NCBI GenBank assembly: GCA_027625915.1
Contig: JANTQA010000008.1
Span: 10,913,001 to 10,977,000, forward strand
DNA length: 64,000 nt
Source: Anaeramoeba flamelloides
Lineage: Eukaryota; Metamonada; Anaeramoebidae
Direction: 5' to 3'
Below, piece after piece: positions 50,145 through 61,759 of this stretch. The notes beneath the pieces were generated by a model. The model was not told the DNA's origin, did no database searches, and saw nothing but the letters and a program-made list of their open reading frames with translations. The first letter of the stretch is position 1. The number at the start of each line of letters is the position of its first letter. Both the position numbers and the translations under genes were made by a program.

Positions 50145-50342
50145 CAGCCAGTTTCACTTTTAAGGTACCAACTTTGAACGATATTTAAGGCACAATAAAA
50201 ATCTCAAATTAAGGCACAAGATTTCAAATTCTAGTAAAATCATTTGTAAAAAAAAAAAAATTCCAAATTTTGTACCTTAATTTGAGATTTTCTTTGTACT
50301 TTATTTCGTTGAAAGTTTGTGCCTTAAAAGTGGAACTGAATG
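50145..50342. mobile_element. MITE family F1, full-length copy
   Basis: 198 bp, TA on both sides. Left end CAGCCAGTTTCACTTTTAAG, right end CTTAAAAGTGGAACTGAATG. Nearly the whole element folds back on itself around a 13-base A run. Confidence 0.9.
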
Positions 50343-50861
50343 TATCTGAAAGATTTTAGTAAAAAATTGAATTCTTGAAATCAAAAAATAACCCACATAA
50401 ACATTAAATCAAAGAAAATGAAATTTTACTTGAAAAAATCAAGGCTTGATGATTAATAATCATTTTTTTTTTCAATAGAATAAAAAATAATAATTATCAA
50501 ATCAAAAGAATATTCACAATAAATCTGCATTTCTCAAGATTAATTCAAAAAAACTCATATTTTGTTGAACGAAATCCAAAATTAAATAAATGAAAATTGG
50601 AATCAAAATTTATTTTGGAAATTTCTAATAACTTTCGAATAGTAAATGAAGAAATTTAAAAAAAAAAATCCTGTTATTCGATTTTTCTGATCAATTAAAA
50701 ATAGGAGTGAAAAAAATTCAAAAATCTAATATCAATTTTACCATTAAATCTATAAATTACTTAATAATCATTATCTATTATAATTAACCCCCCCAGCTAT
50801 CTGAATTGGATTTTCTCCATACCCAAGCTGTGTCTTGCTACTAAAAAGAGTATTACAAAAT

Positions 50862-51111
50862 GGAACTACTTTTGATTAACAAAATTCAAATAACGAAAAA
50901 AAAAAAAAAAAATTGATAGATACCAATTGAAAAAAAAATCTATTCGAAAAAAAAGTTTAAAGCTCAAGTTATTTACATTGGATTTACCCATTAATTATAA
51001 AACATAACTTGAATGGAAAAATGGCATCATGGGATTGTACCTTTTTTGATCAACAAAATTCAAATAACAAAATAAAAATTGAGAGTATCTCTTGAAAAAA
51101 AATCAAAAGAT
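50862..51111 (+). repeat. Short tandem duplication
   Basis: Blocks of about 78 bp at 50862-50940 and 51033-51111 share AACAAAATTCAAATAAC and TTGAAAAAAAAATC in order, about 170 bp apart. Confidence 0.6.
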
Positions 51112-51469
51112 TGAAAATAAAATTCAAAAAGGATCTCAATGTCAAAAATTAATTAGAAAAAAAAAGATTTCATATATTCCATTGATAAAAAATTAAAATT
51201 AAAAAAAAAATTCATATAGATTATCTCAATTCCAGATTATAAAAATTAAATAAAAAATTACTTTTTTCTTGATTTTAAATATCAAAATATGATAATTTGA
51301 ATAAATCAATACAAAATTAAATACAAAATAAATTAAAAAAATTATCTCTTTTTTATTTCGAAAAAACAATAAAATATAAGAGCTGAATATTCAATAAAAA
51401 TCAATTAGAATTCAAAAAATCCCATGGACTTTAAAAAATAAATCGGAAATTTTAATTCTAAGGATTTTT

Positions 51470-52400
51470 TGAATTTCTGGAGCAGGAAATATTCTAAATT
51501 TTCCAGAAATTACAAGAATAGAATAAAATCTGAAAATTTCCTAAATTTGATGAATTCTTGAAAAATGGTGTAAATTATTTTTAAAATATAGAAATTAAAA
51601 GAAAACTTTTGAAATTTTCTTATTATTTTTTTAAAAATATATATAAAAAAACACTGCCACTTTTTGTTGAGTTTCCAGTCTTTTTCTGAAAATCTATTGA
51701 TTTTATTTGGTTTTTTTTTGAGTTTCCTATTTATTTGTGAAGTGTTCTCGGATTTTTTTTTTTGAGGTTTTCTATTGATTTTTCAAATAAATAGAAAACT
51801 CAAAAAAACCTAACGAAAATCAATAGATTTTCCAAATAAAATAGAAAACCCCAAAAAAACCTAGAACACTTAAGAAATAAAACAGAAAACTTCACAGATA
51901 AAACAGAAAACAACTTGATTTTCCAAATAAACAGAAAATTCCAAGAAAACCACCATTATTTTTTTTTAATTTTTTTTTGTTCCGAAAATTAATATACTTT
52001 CAGAATAAAATAGAAAACCTCGAGAAAAGCGTCGTATGATTTTTTTGAATTGTTATTTTGTTGAACAAATTAATAGATTTCCAAATAAACAGATAACTCA
52101 AGAAAACCTAACGGCGCTTTTCCAGACTTTAAAAGAAATAGAGAAAAATATAAGATTTTTCAGATTTTTTTTGAATTCTGGAAAAGTGCCATTAGGTTTG
52201 TTTTTTTATTTTTGAAATTATTTGAAAATTTTAAAAATTTTCTTTTCTTTTTGAAAAGTAACAAAAAAAGACAATAGCTTTTCCAGAATTTAAAAGAATA
52301 GAGAACAACCATGAATTTTGCTCAATTCTTCTGAATTCTGGAAAATCTGACACTCTAGGACACTTGGCGATACTTGGTAAGATACTTGACGACACAAATA
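51470..52400. repeat. Composite hairpin cluster, locus 5 (largest)
   Basis: About 930 bp of chained inverted modules: alpha hairpins at 52118-52190 and 52277-52345 with a weaker one near 51495; beta-like pairs near 51580-51650 and 52200-52270; long gamma arms at 51680-51960 (TTGAGGTTTTCTATTGATTT against AATCAATAGATTTTCC and AAAACTCAAAAAAACCTAAC). Ends with GACACTCTAGGACACTTGGC, close to the inverse border phrase. Confidence 0.8.
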
Positions 52401-53250
52401 AAAGTATACAATAAGAATATTTTAAAATAATAAAAAACCATTATTTAATACTTGTAAAAAATTTAAATTATCTATCAAATTCAATAATTCCAAAATTTAG
52501 AACCCTTTTTAATTGCTTATTTAGATATTACTATGTAATCAATAAAAAGTCCAACTAAATTTTGTATTTTATCTTTTAAAATACGAACATAAAGAAATTT
52601 CGAGAAAATATTAATCATTTTTTCTCGGTATAATCTTCCTATTAAAATAATAGATTTGTAGTTTGCAACAAATTAACAGAAATAAAACTTTAAAGATTTT
52701 AAACATGGTAATTTGAAATTATTCTTGTTAATTAATTATCCTAGAATCTATTTTTTTAGACTTGTTTTACTGAAAGGGGGAGTAAAGTAAAAGGGCATTT
52801 AGCATGTAATTTACAATTTTTCAATAACAAATTCAAATTTCAATAAATCTAAATGTTTATTTCAAATTCACTATATTTAACTGACGAGTTTCTGAAAAAT
52901 ACAAAGATCTTCACAAAAGTCATTGAAAATTACATTTCTGTTTCTAAAATGTTTTTTTTGCAGTTCTCACCATTTAGTAACTTTGAGATAAAATGAAAAT
53001 TTTTTGAATTTGTCTTGAAAAGTAAGAGAGGATTGTGTATGAGTATTTCTCAAATTTAACCTTGTAAATCCATGACTGGTTCGAGTAAGATGTAAACACA
53101 CGAATAAAAATCATTTGAATCGATAAATAAACCAAAATTCAAAAAATATTTGAAGTTTACTGAATTAGTTTTATTTTTTTTTTTGAAATTTAATGTTCCA
53201 GAATTAACGGTGATTTCGCAAGAAATGAAACCAAAAATTCTAAAAACAGT

Positions 53251-53700
53251 CTAATTATGTTGAGACCATTTATGATTACAAGTTAAGCATTGATAAAAAA
53301 TTGTTTGTCCTTCATCAACACTTCTTAGTTGTGCTGTTGAAAAAAGAGTTTTTCTTTCTTTTTCGCATTGCGGGCAATAGACTGTAATTGAGGCTCTTTC
53401 ATCAACAAACAATTGCTCTTCTTCAGATTTTTCGTCCTTCATTGATTCTTGTGTTTTTTCTTCATCAATTTTGTTCTCGTCGTCGTTTGACGATGAGCCT
53501 GAATTTTCATCTTCAAGATCACTTACGTAATTTTTTTGTGTGATTAATAATTTCCCTTCAAAAAGTTCGGGATCGGATTCATATTTGCAGACTGAACATG
53601 TAATTTTTTTGGTCATGTACCTAAAGTCTAGTAAATTTGAGCAGCTTGGACAAAAAAAGGCTGATTCGTTTGTTTCTACATTAAAATCAAAAATTTCCAT
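53251..53700 (-). CDS. RPA12: RNA polymerase I subunit RPA12 (A12.2), TFIIS-like zinc ribbons
   Basis: Small Pol I subunit for transcript cleavage and termination in rRNA synthesis, acting in the nucleolus. The 149-aa protein starts at MEIFDFN; an earlier in-frame Met 19 codons upstream would add a non-conserved stretch. An N-terminal ribbon (C17-x2-C20, C35-x2-C38; FFCPSCSNLLD) is followed by an acidic Ser/Glu linker longer than usual, then a C-terminal ribbon (C109-x2-C112, C138-x2-C141). Between those pairs sits QLRSVDEGQTIFYQC, with the catalytic acidic pair D129-E130 as in TFIIS and RPA12. The RS-x-DEGQT form and ending W/F-S suit RPA12 better than TFIIS or RPB9. Single exon, TAG stop. 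Confidence 0.9.
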   Translation of the reverse strand: MEIFDFNVETNESAFFCPSCSNLLDFRYMTKKITCSVCKYESDPELFEGKLLITQKNYVSDLEDENSGSSSNDDENKIDEEKTQESMKDEKSEEEQLFVDERASITVYCPQCEKERKTLFSTAQLRSVDEGQTIFYQCLTCNHKWSQHN

Positions 53701-54327
53701 TTTAGGAAATTTGTTTTCAAGACTGATTAGAAAAAATGATAAACAACTTATTTTCAAATAATGAAAATAGAAGACGGCTGTAGTACTTCAAAAAATCAAA
53801 CAAAAAGTCCTTTAAGAGTTTTAATTCTTCTGATTAGATGTCCTACAAGATTTCAAGTTTTTTAATTTTCATTAATTGTTTAAGGACGATCTAGTTTCTC
53901 TTATAATAATGTTGAAGTGTAATAAGATCACAACAAAAATGATTAAAATGGAAGTGGATTAAATGAAAACAAAAATATTCCAATTATTGTTTTTTGAAGC
54001 CAGTTTTAACAATTATTTCATTTGTTCCAAAAAAATTTTCGAAATTCATTACCAAATCAGGTTAAATTTATATACCTTTTGTTTAGATCATAGGTATTCT
54101 TCTCATTCATAATTTTTATTTATTGTTTCAAGAATTTCCCTATCAAGTTTTTTATTTTTATCCTATTTTAATTTTTTTAGTGTTTGTTGAACTTTAAAGT
54201 GTTCCAATTTGACTTAGTCTTTAACCACCATAACCCCAGTTTTTGATAACTTGGATATTATGATAACATGTGAGGTATATTTTCAATTAATGGATCACAA
54301 CATTTTGATTTTTTGACTTTTCAATTA

Positions 54328-54400
54328 CTTTCAGTTCCACTTTTCATATACTAACTTTCAACGAAAATTAAGTCACAAAAAAAAATTCCAAATTAAGATT
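54328..54400 (+). mobile_element. MITE family F1, left half
   Basis: After TA comes CTTTCAGTTCCACTTTTCAT, then CTAACTTTCAACGAAAATTA; the right arm is missing. Confidence 0.7.
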
Positions 54401-54619
54401 CGGGTCATTACTGTTAAAAAGAATTTTCTCAAATGAAAAAAAAGATGAATTTTAATGAATGAATAATACCAATCAAAAACTAACCAACATGTGAAACTTG
54501 ATCAATCGTTAAAAATCATCAATCAAAAGAGAAGGATATTTTTAGAAAAAAGTGACAAAGAGAGACAGTGAAGTTCCAATTAGAATGGTTGTGATTTATC
54601 ATTTTGAATATAACTGTAA

Positions 54620-54860
54620 TGATTTTGAAGTGTCACTCTATGGCACTTTTTGAGATCTCGGTGACTTTTTTTTCTTTTTTCAAATCATGTTATTTTTTTC
54701 TCAAGAATAATACAAAATCCTTACTTTGTCAAATTTAGAGAGTTACAATATAACCATATATTAGATTAAATCGAATTAAATTGATTGTGTACTTAAAGAA
54801 ATTAACTTGTTTTAAATTGAAGAAATTTAATCCTTTGGAAATTTAAAAAAAGAAACAATT
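54620..54860 (-). repeat. Repeat R8, inverted copy
   Basis: The inverse strand contains AAATTTGACAAAGTAAGGAT followed by the same AATAAC and AGAGTGACACTTC blocks as 14580-14700 and 15100-15220. Confidence 0.7.
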
Positions 54861-55229
54861 AATTTTTGTTTAAAAATTTGATTTTTTAAAAATGGGAATT
54901 TTTTGGTTTTAATATTTTTTTTTGAATTGATTTTTTTTCCAAAGAGATCTTTTCAAAATTTGAATTCATTTGTTATTTGAATTTTTTGAAAGAAAATATA
55001 TTAATTTTTTAGTTTTTATTTTAGTCGGATGACAACTATTCTTTGATGCATCTTATTCAACTTATTTCTAATTTAATCTCCAAAGGTCATTTAAAAAAAA
55101 TATTTGCTATTTGAAGTAAAAAATGTTGGACCCTGTTTGACAGAAAGAAAGTTTATTATATTTAATGAAGATTACAATTAGAACGGCCAATAGCTGCTTG
55201 ATAAATTATATGTTTATCTATACGATATG

Positions 55230-55450
55230 GAGTATATTTTCTAATTTATATAGATAAACTCCATTTCAAAATCATTAGCCTATTATAAATTAAATTTTAA
55301 AGAAAAATATTTTTAATAATTGAAGTTCTCTATTATAATCTAAAAATTTCGATTTTAATATTAAGTTCTATACTCAAGAGATATATTTATTTTTTGTCTA
55401 AAAATAAAAGAAAAAAAAATAAATAAAAACAGCTAAAAAAAATTGGGAAA
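55230..55450 (+). repeat. Dispersed repeat R10, copy a
   Basis: Matches 61890-62115 (AATTGAAGTT, CTATTATAAT, TAAAAATAAAA and neighbouring blocks in order). A further shared block, GGCCATTTATTATGAAATTT, lies at 55750 and at 62100. Old and non-coding. Confidence 0.6.
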
Positions 55451-56955
55451 TTTATTTTGAAAGAAGCATTACATAAAAAATAGAAAATTTAAAAAATTAG
55501 TAAAAAACCCATTTATCACTTCTCCTTCCATCTGAATAACTAAATCTAATCTCTTTTTCATATTTGAAACCAAATTTTTCATTAATTCATCTGTTACTTC
55601 TTTCCAATTTTTCATTTTCATTTTCCATTTTAACAAAACACTGTCGAAAAAATAAAAAAGAAAAAAAATGATTTATTGGCAAACTTTTCATTGTGAGGGG
55701 AAAAACTTCAAAATGATACAAAAGTAATTCAAAATTCAAATATAACACGGCCATTTATTATGAAATTTACTTTATTTTAGATTGATCGGAATATTTAAAT
55801 TTCCTGAGTTTTTGAAATTTTACAGGATCTAAATTTGTACTGTTCTTGAGAGTTTGGATTTTATTATCAATCTAGTTAATATGTGGTTTTGTGATTTCTA
55901 TTATAAATTTTTAATTTATGAAGATTTTATAAAATTATCAAAATTTATTGAAGAGTCTCGTAATAATGTATGTTATTATTGCAATTTTATTGATAACATG
56001 ATAAAGTGGAATATTGTGCTTTTATGCTTTTTTTGTGATAAAGCGGGACGAATCACGATTATTTAATATTAAAACAACTTTATTCCTAATCTTGTAATAA
56101 TACAATCATCATTAACCTTCTATCATTAAATATTTATAATACAATTAGACTTTCTCTCCAAAATTTGGATTAAAAAACGAACTTTTAACAAAAATCATTT
56201 TTCAACATTGGAGGAAATTTATACACAGTTTCAGATCTATTAACTGAAAACCAAAATAACAAAGATCTATATTATGTAAAGGATATTTATTATTACCCCT
56301 ATAAAGTTCCTTATTCCGTAGGATATTTTTTCCTCAAAAAAATCTGTGGAACTTTTTTATCGTAATCAAAATGCACAACTCAAAAAATGAGAATTTGAAA
56401 TTTTTTTGATTAAATAATCTCACAATTAAAGTCGAAGTCCTGAAAAAGAATATGTTTATTGTCTAAATAACAATTTCAATCTTTGTCGACTTGTTAATAT
56501 CAAAAAATATTATCTACTTAAAAAATAGAGTTTGAAAATTTTTTTCATACAGAATATTTTCGGGTTTGGACTTTTGCAAAAGAATTACTAAATCAATAAC
56601 GAATCAGGATTTGGTTCAAAATGTTTGAAGGGTAATTGATTAAAGAACATGGTATTGAAATTGAAATAACTTTGTATTAAAATACAAAAATTGAAAAAAA
56701 AACCACAATCTTATCTTCGAAAAACCAATCAATAATAACTTTAGACTAAATTCAGGCAAGATCAGATGAAAAAAATGGCAAAGACAAAAGATTTTCGTCT
56801 TTTGTCAGATAGCGCAAAGAAGAAATAATTAAAGAACAAATCATTTTTTTCACTTTAACTTTTATTGTGGATAATTAAAAAATAATTATCACAAAACAAA
56901 AATCCTTCAACCATTTTTTTCCTTATATCCGTAAACAAGTCAATTCCAAAACAAA

Positions 56956-58422
56956 ATGAATCGTAACCAATACAAGGCAAACTTAAAAAGAACAAAAAAA
57001 CGAAAGCCTGAAAGGAACCGCTTATCTGCAAAGTGTTATTATCCTGATCAGGTAGAAATAACTTCTTTTGGAACTGCAACGGAAAAGGAGCAACTTGTTT
57101 TGGTTGACATCTCCACTATCAGGTCACAAAAATTGAGGATGAAAAAGTTGTACAAGGCATTTCCAAATGATATCACTCGTAGGTGGAATAATAAAAGAAT
57201 TGAGTTTAGCGAAAGGATGATGAATTTACTAGCCTATAGTTTCGGTCAAGGAAGAACAAATTTAAGGAGTTGTTTGGGAAGTTATTTTAAAAAAAAAGGA
57301 TTTGCAAATTTGACAATCAGAAAAAAAAATACAGGCATGTTGTTTGTGAAAAATAAATGCGTAGAGAAAGAAAAAAAACGACAAGAAAGAAAAAAACAAA
57401 AAGAAATGGAAAAAAAATTAAACAACAATAAACAGAAACAAGAGAAAGAGAAGGGGAATGGGAATGGGAAGGAGAAGGAGAAGGAGAAAGAGAAGGGGAA
57501 TGGGAAGGGGAATGGGAAGGGGAAAGAGAAGGGGAAAGAAATAGAAACCGAAAAAACAATTAGAAATTTAAAATCTATTCGACAAACTGATCAGAAAAAC
57601 TTAAAAATAGAAAATTCCTCTTTTAAAATTCGTCGAAAAACGACTCAGTTTTCAAAAAGCCCACGGAATTCAGTTCATCTAAACGACTACGATGTTTTTG
57701 CCGAAATTGATCAATTGGGCTCAAAAATTGGTTTGAATAGTCTCAATGATATCTCGTTTTTGCTTCATAGTAATAAGAACATAAAAATCAAAAAAGAAGG
57801 CGATAATGAGCTCAAGGACGAAAAGAACTCAAATAATATGTATATAAATTACCAATGTGATTACAATTTTTCTTCAGATGATCTCTCTTTGGATTATGAA
57901 TCGGATTCAAATACAGATTCCTCTTTATCAGTACAAAACAAGAAAAGGAATCCAACTACAAATCTTGGAGATGAGAAGAAGGCATCAAATAGAAATGTTC
58001 CACAAAAAATGAAAAATAAGAACAATTTCAATTGCAAAAGAAATGAAAATAACTCAAGCAATGGCTACAATAACAACAGCAACAGCAACAGCAACAGCAA
58101 TTGCATTAGTGAGAATAGTAGCAGCGATTTGGAATTTGAATCGGATTCTGATCAAGTTTTAGATTCGCAATCAAGATCTCCAACCCTGAAAGCAAATGAA
58201 TTCATTTCTCTTATTGCTTTAAATAGTAATAAGAAAAATGATTACCCATTAGATTCTTTCAATCAGACAAAAGCACTAACAAAGAAAACACTTTTAGATT
58301 TGTCACAATATCAATTATATGATTTTGGGTTTGGTGATGAGTTAAATTCACAAATGATTCTAAATGATATTGAAGATGAATTTCTTTCAAACTCATTTGT
58401 CATCGATTGCAGCGAATGTTAA
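56956..58422 (+). CDS. Uncharacterised 488-aa Lys/Glu- and Ser/Asn-rich protein
   Basis: I do not recognise the family. The first 135 residues look folded and basic: an Arg/Lys-rich start (RTKKRKPERNRLSAKCYYP), then LVLVDISTIRSQKLRMKKLY, FPNDITRRWNNKRIEFSER and MMNLLAYSFGQGRTNLRSCL. Residues 140-195 are a Lys/Glu/Gly/Asn run encoded by a purine-only tandem tract. The rest is Ser/Asn-rich and acidic (SSSDLEFESDSDQ), with a conserved-looking hydrophobic end (FIDDE-type, ending FVIDCSEC). The basic start and acidic tail would suit a nuclear protein, but that is inference. Single exon, TAA stop. Start is the only Met upstream of the folded part. Transcribed divergently from RPA12, 3.3 kb away. 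Confidence 0.75.
   Translation: MNRNQYKANLKRTKKRKPERNRLSAKCYYPDQVEITSFGTATEKEQLVLVDISTIRSQKLRMKKLYKAFPNDITRRWNNKRIEFSERMMNLLAYSFGQGRTNLRSCLGSYFKKKGFANLTIRKKNTGMLFVKNKCVEKEKKRQERKKQKEMEKKLNNNKQKQEKEKGNGNGKEKEKEKEKGNGKGNGKGKEKGKEIETEKTIRNLKSIRQTDQKNLKIENSSFKIRRKTTQFSKSPRNSVHLNDYDVFAEIDQLGSKIGLNSLNDISFLLHSNKNIKIKKEGDNELKDEKNSNNMYINYQCDYNFSSDDLSLDYESDSNTDSSLSVQNKKRNPTTNLGDEKKASNRNVPQKMKNKNNFNCKRNENNSSNGYNNNSNSNSNSNCISENSSSDLEFESDSDQVLDSQSRSPTLKANEFISLIALNSNKKNDYPLDSFNQTKALTKKTLLDLSQYQLYDFGFGDELNSQMILNDIEDEFLSNSFVIDCSEC
57430..57545 (+). repeat. GGGAAx/GAGAAx purine tandem tract inside CDS
   Basis: About 115 bases with no pyrimidine on the coding strand other than a few T, made of GGGAATGGGAAG and GAGAAGGAG-type hexamers. 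It is far richer in G than its surroundings and encodes alternating Lys, Glu, Gly and Asn. Confidence 0.85.
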
Positions 58423-59367
58423 TTTTAATTTTTATGTTGTATTAATTTTTTTTTTTATTTTTATTTTATTATATTTTATTCTAAATGATCGTTTTCTTAA
58501 TTTTTATATATGTAAATATATAATAAGTGGCAAAATGAATCATAAATTAATTTTCTTTTAAAATCTATTGTTTGTATAATATTATTATAAAATAATAATA
58601 AATTTTTGAATCAATATTTTTCTTATTTATTTTTTGATGTTTGTTTTGTGTTGCTTGAAAACACTTTGCAAGAGAAAATATTTTTAAGAATACCCGAAGT
58701 GAATATAAATTGACCTTTTATAAATATTTTGAATTATTTTGTAAATAATGATAAATTTGAATTTCATATTATTAGATTATATTTTAAAAATATAAGGATT
58801 TTAAAGTTGAGTTACTACATCAAAATATTTTTAAAAAAATGAATAATTTTTTATCAATCAAATCTTACAATTCTGGATTAAAATTTTTAGATGGGAAAAA
58901 ATGTGTTACAATTAGGGAAAAAAACTGAAACATGTAAAAAAAAGAACCAACATTATTTTTAATGGGGAAATATTAATAGAGGCTGCAACCAAAAAGTAAA
59001 ATCAATTAAAAAAAAAAGGAACAAATTAACCCCTAAGAATAATTCTTTATATTATTGTCAATCTAACATATATAAAGAATTTAAAATTCAGATGATTTCT
59101 AAAAACACGATATGTAAATTTTGGAGATCTCAAAAAAATATGGGCAATTTTTTCAACAAATTTTTAATAGATAAATCAAAGAATAACAATTATCAAGCTG
59201 ATAGTACTAAAAAAACTGTTATTGTTTTGAATTCTCCTTTTTTTTTTAATGGTTATTTTTTTTTTTTTATTACAGCTGTTCCAAGGTCATGGTGAAATTT
59301 TTTCAATATGAAATTTTGAGGTCGATATAGATTTTTCAAAAGTTGAATATGAGAATAATAAAGCTTA

Positions 59368-60702
59368 AGTTATTTCCAAAAAAGTGGGGCAAATTTATTT
59401 CAAAATATATTTACTAAACACAATCTTCAAAAAAGTATTTGAATATACAAAATAATACAATATCGTTTATAGATTCATGTTAATAATTCAATTTGTGTTT
59501 TAGTATTCTATTACATAAATAAAAGATATTAAATTTTCTGATCTCCGTTTTATCTGATATTTTTTAGGGGTGAAAATTGGGTGTTAATTAATTGATTTTT
59601 GATTGAAAAAATCGTTTTTATAACTTGTTTAATCACAATAAATTTTTGTCTAGAATTGAGAATATATAACTGTGTTTGATTGTTTAAGGGGTTAGTGTCT
59701 ACCAAGGAGAAGCCTAGGATCAAAGTATGTCGCTATTGTACCTAACCAAATTAGTGCTACATGGTTCAAATGTCTCTAAAAAATCCATTAATCATGTAAT
59801 ATTTATTGATCATTCAATTAAATATGATCTACGTATTAGTAAAAAACTCAACAATTTTAGAATAAAATCTGCATTTCGCGATAAATTTAAAGGTTGAATT
59901 ATCAATTTCAGACTCCAAAGTTCTAAAATATCTTTCTTAAATTTGTGGCAAAAGGTAGGTTAGTTACTAAAAAATTCGTTCTTTTTTAAAAATTAAATAA
60001 TTAACAAATAAATTTTTTTTGACAAATTATTTCTCAAATCATTCAAATATATTGATTCGGTAAGTATCTTTATCAGAAGTAAACAAAACTGATTAGTCTT
60101 TGTGCTTTTATGTTGATGATTATTGAGTTAATCTTTGAAATTCAAAAATTATAAAAATAGTTACTTTTAAAAGTTCTAAATCTAAATCATTAAATACCAG
60201 AATACTGTATTTTGGGCTTATATTTTTTAGATTTTGGAATAGGAATTGTAAAAAAAAATTTCAAAATTGAAAATTTTTAATAGTTATTATTAGTAAAAAA
60301 TGTAATAATTTATTGTGCAATAAGATTTATAATAGATTTTTTAGAGCTATTTGAGACATGGTACACTAATATAATTTGTACCAAATTACAAAATACTTTG
60401 ATTATAGAGAAATATATGGTGACGCTAATCCCATAAAAAATCAATTTTACCCTTTACATATTTCTCAGTTTTTATTTAAAATTGGTCGTAACTTGTTTTC
60501 ACCAAAAAAAGTGCTATGATTTTTTTCATTTTTTGGAAATATTTCATCAAATATATTTTGAAATAAATACCCATGTCATTGATTCAATCGGTATTAATAT
60601 TAAACTTAATTTGGTATTGCCAATTAACGAATACCTCCACTAACAAAGATGATTTTTTTATGAAATATAAAAAAAAAATACCCCACTTTTTTGGAAAAAC
60701 CT
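59368..60702. mobile_element. MITE family F2, copy interrupted by a nested element
   Basis: Termini AGTTATTTCCAAAAAAGTGG and the inverse CACTTTTTTGGAAAAACCT, with TA directly outside both ends (59366-59367 and 60703-60704). Segments 59368-59687 and 60434-60702 align, in inverse, with 31101-31685; the middle 746 bp do not. Confidence 0.85.
59688..60433. mobile_element. Nested insertion inside F2
   Basis: 746 bp absent from the other F2 copies. Ends GGGGTTAGTGTCTACC and GGTGACGCTAATCCCA form imperfect inverted repeats of about 15 bp. No open frame of note. Contains GGTTCAAATG (59763), similar to a Pol III B box, but no tRNA fold. Confidence 0.65.
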
Positions 60703-60994
60703 TATATTGAAAAAAAAAATTAATAAATGAGTTAATATTCAAGAATTTTTTACTAATATTCATAAAATAAATTTTCAGGTCCAAAATGACTCAGAAATAT
60801 GAAAATTCATTGAGTAATTATTAAAATTTTACTCGTATAAAAATGATTTTTTTTGATCATAACAGAAGATTATTTTTTCTGAGCACATTTATGAAAAAAT
60901 CATCAAAATGAGCTTTCTTAGTCTCATTTTGAACCTTTTAAAAATCTATATTAATATCAAAAATGGATATCGATAAAAATTACATGGTAGCCGT

Positions 60995-61460
60995 GCAACA
61001 ACTAACTTTTTTTGATGAATAAAAGAAAAAATTGATTTGAAATGTTCTTTGTATAAAGAAATTATATTTTTTCTTGGGTTATAATAATTATCTCCATTTT
61101 TTTGAAATGAAGTAGATTTTTTTAAACTGGATTATTCCAAACTTAGTGGGCTTCTTTTTTAAAGTGTATTTATTTGCATTCTCACCAGATATTAAGATTT
61201 CTTTCTTGTTTCAAAGAAAATAAATATTTTTAGAAATAATTGGGAAGTGGGCCGTATTTTGAACTTTTCAAAAAAGTGAAAAATCGATCCTGTTTTAAAA
61301 ACCATAATTTTTTTCTGTAAATAACATTAAAAGTAAGTTTGGTTTTGAATTAATCAGATTTTTACTTCATTTTTTGATTTCAAGGCAAGTTAATTTTTTT
61401 TTTTTGAATTTGCTAATAAATTTACTCAAAGTTTTTTTTTAGTTTACTTACAGCTTACAA
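60995..61460 (+). repeat. Dispersed repeat R9, copy b
   Basis: Partner of 34795-35290. Ends about 100 bp before the F1 element at 61561. Confidence 0.7.
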
Positions 61461-61560
61461 GATTCTCAAATTCAAAAAATTATATTTTATGATAATGAGG
61501 AGACCCTTTTAATCAATTTAATTTTTTTTTTTTTTGGAAGAGTAATGGTTAGTATCCTTA

Positions 61561-61759
61561 CAGTCAGTTTCACTTTTAAGGCACAAACTTTCAACGAAAT
61601 TTAAGGTACAAAAAAAAATCTCAAATTAAGGCACAAAATTTGGAATTTTATTTTTTACAATTTATTTTTACTAGAATTTGAATTTTGTGCTTTAATTTGA
61701 GATTTTTTTTGTGCCTTAAATTTCGTTGAAAGTTTGTGCCTTAAAAGTGAAACTTACTG
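61561..61759. mobile_element. MITE family F1, best-preserved copy
   Basis: 199 bp with TA on both sides. Begins CAGTCAGTTTCACTTTTAAG, ends AAAAGTGAAACTTACTG. The arms (about 85 bp each) are almost exact inverses, including CAACGAAATTTAAGG and TCTCAAATTAAGGCAC. TA target and CAGT-type terminus fit the Tc1/mariner superfamily. Confidence 0.92.

Larger units (their letters stand above)
47553..53250. other. Intergenic region without a supported gene
   Basis: Holds F1 (50145-50342), a short tandem duplication (50862-51111) and composite hairpin locus 5 (51470-52400). Between 47553 and 50144 I see only AT-rich sequence with scattered short open frames lacking coding character. Confidence 0.6.
53701..56955. 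other. Intergenic spacer between divergent RPA12 and the 488-aa gene
   Basis: Both promoters should lie here. Holds a partial F1 element, inverted R8 copy and R10 copy a. A 9-bp-stem hairpin (GACAAAAGA/TCTTTTGTC, 56784-56807) lies 150 bp before the downstream start codon. An open stretch on the - strand at about 55490-55645 (ending after a CGACAG acceptor-like site) could be a lone exon, but has no partner. Confidence 0.6.

Noticed and set aside
55490-55645. Open stretch on the - strand with KNWKEVTDELMKNLVSNM after a CGACAG acceptor-like site.
   Set aside because: It looks coding-like but is short, has no upstream exon, and lies in a repeat-bearing spacer.
59688-59790. Possible tRNA or tRNA-derived SINE head because of GGTTCAAATG.
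   Set aside because: No A box at the right distance and no cloverleaf can be drawn.
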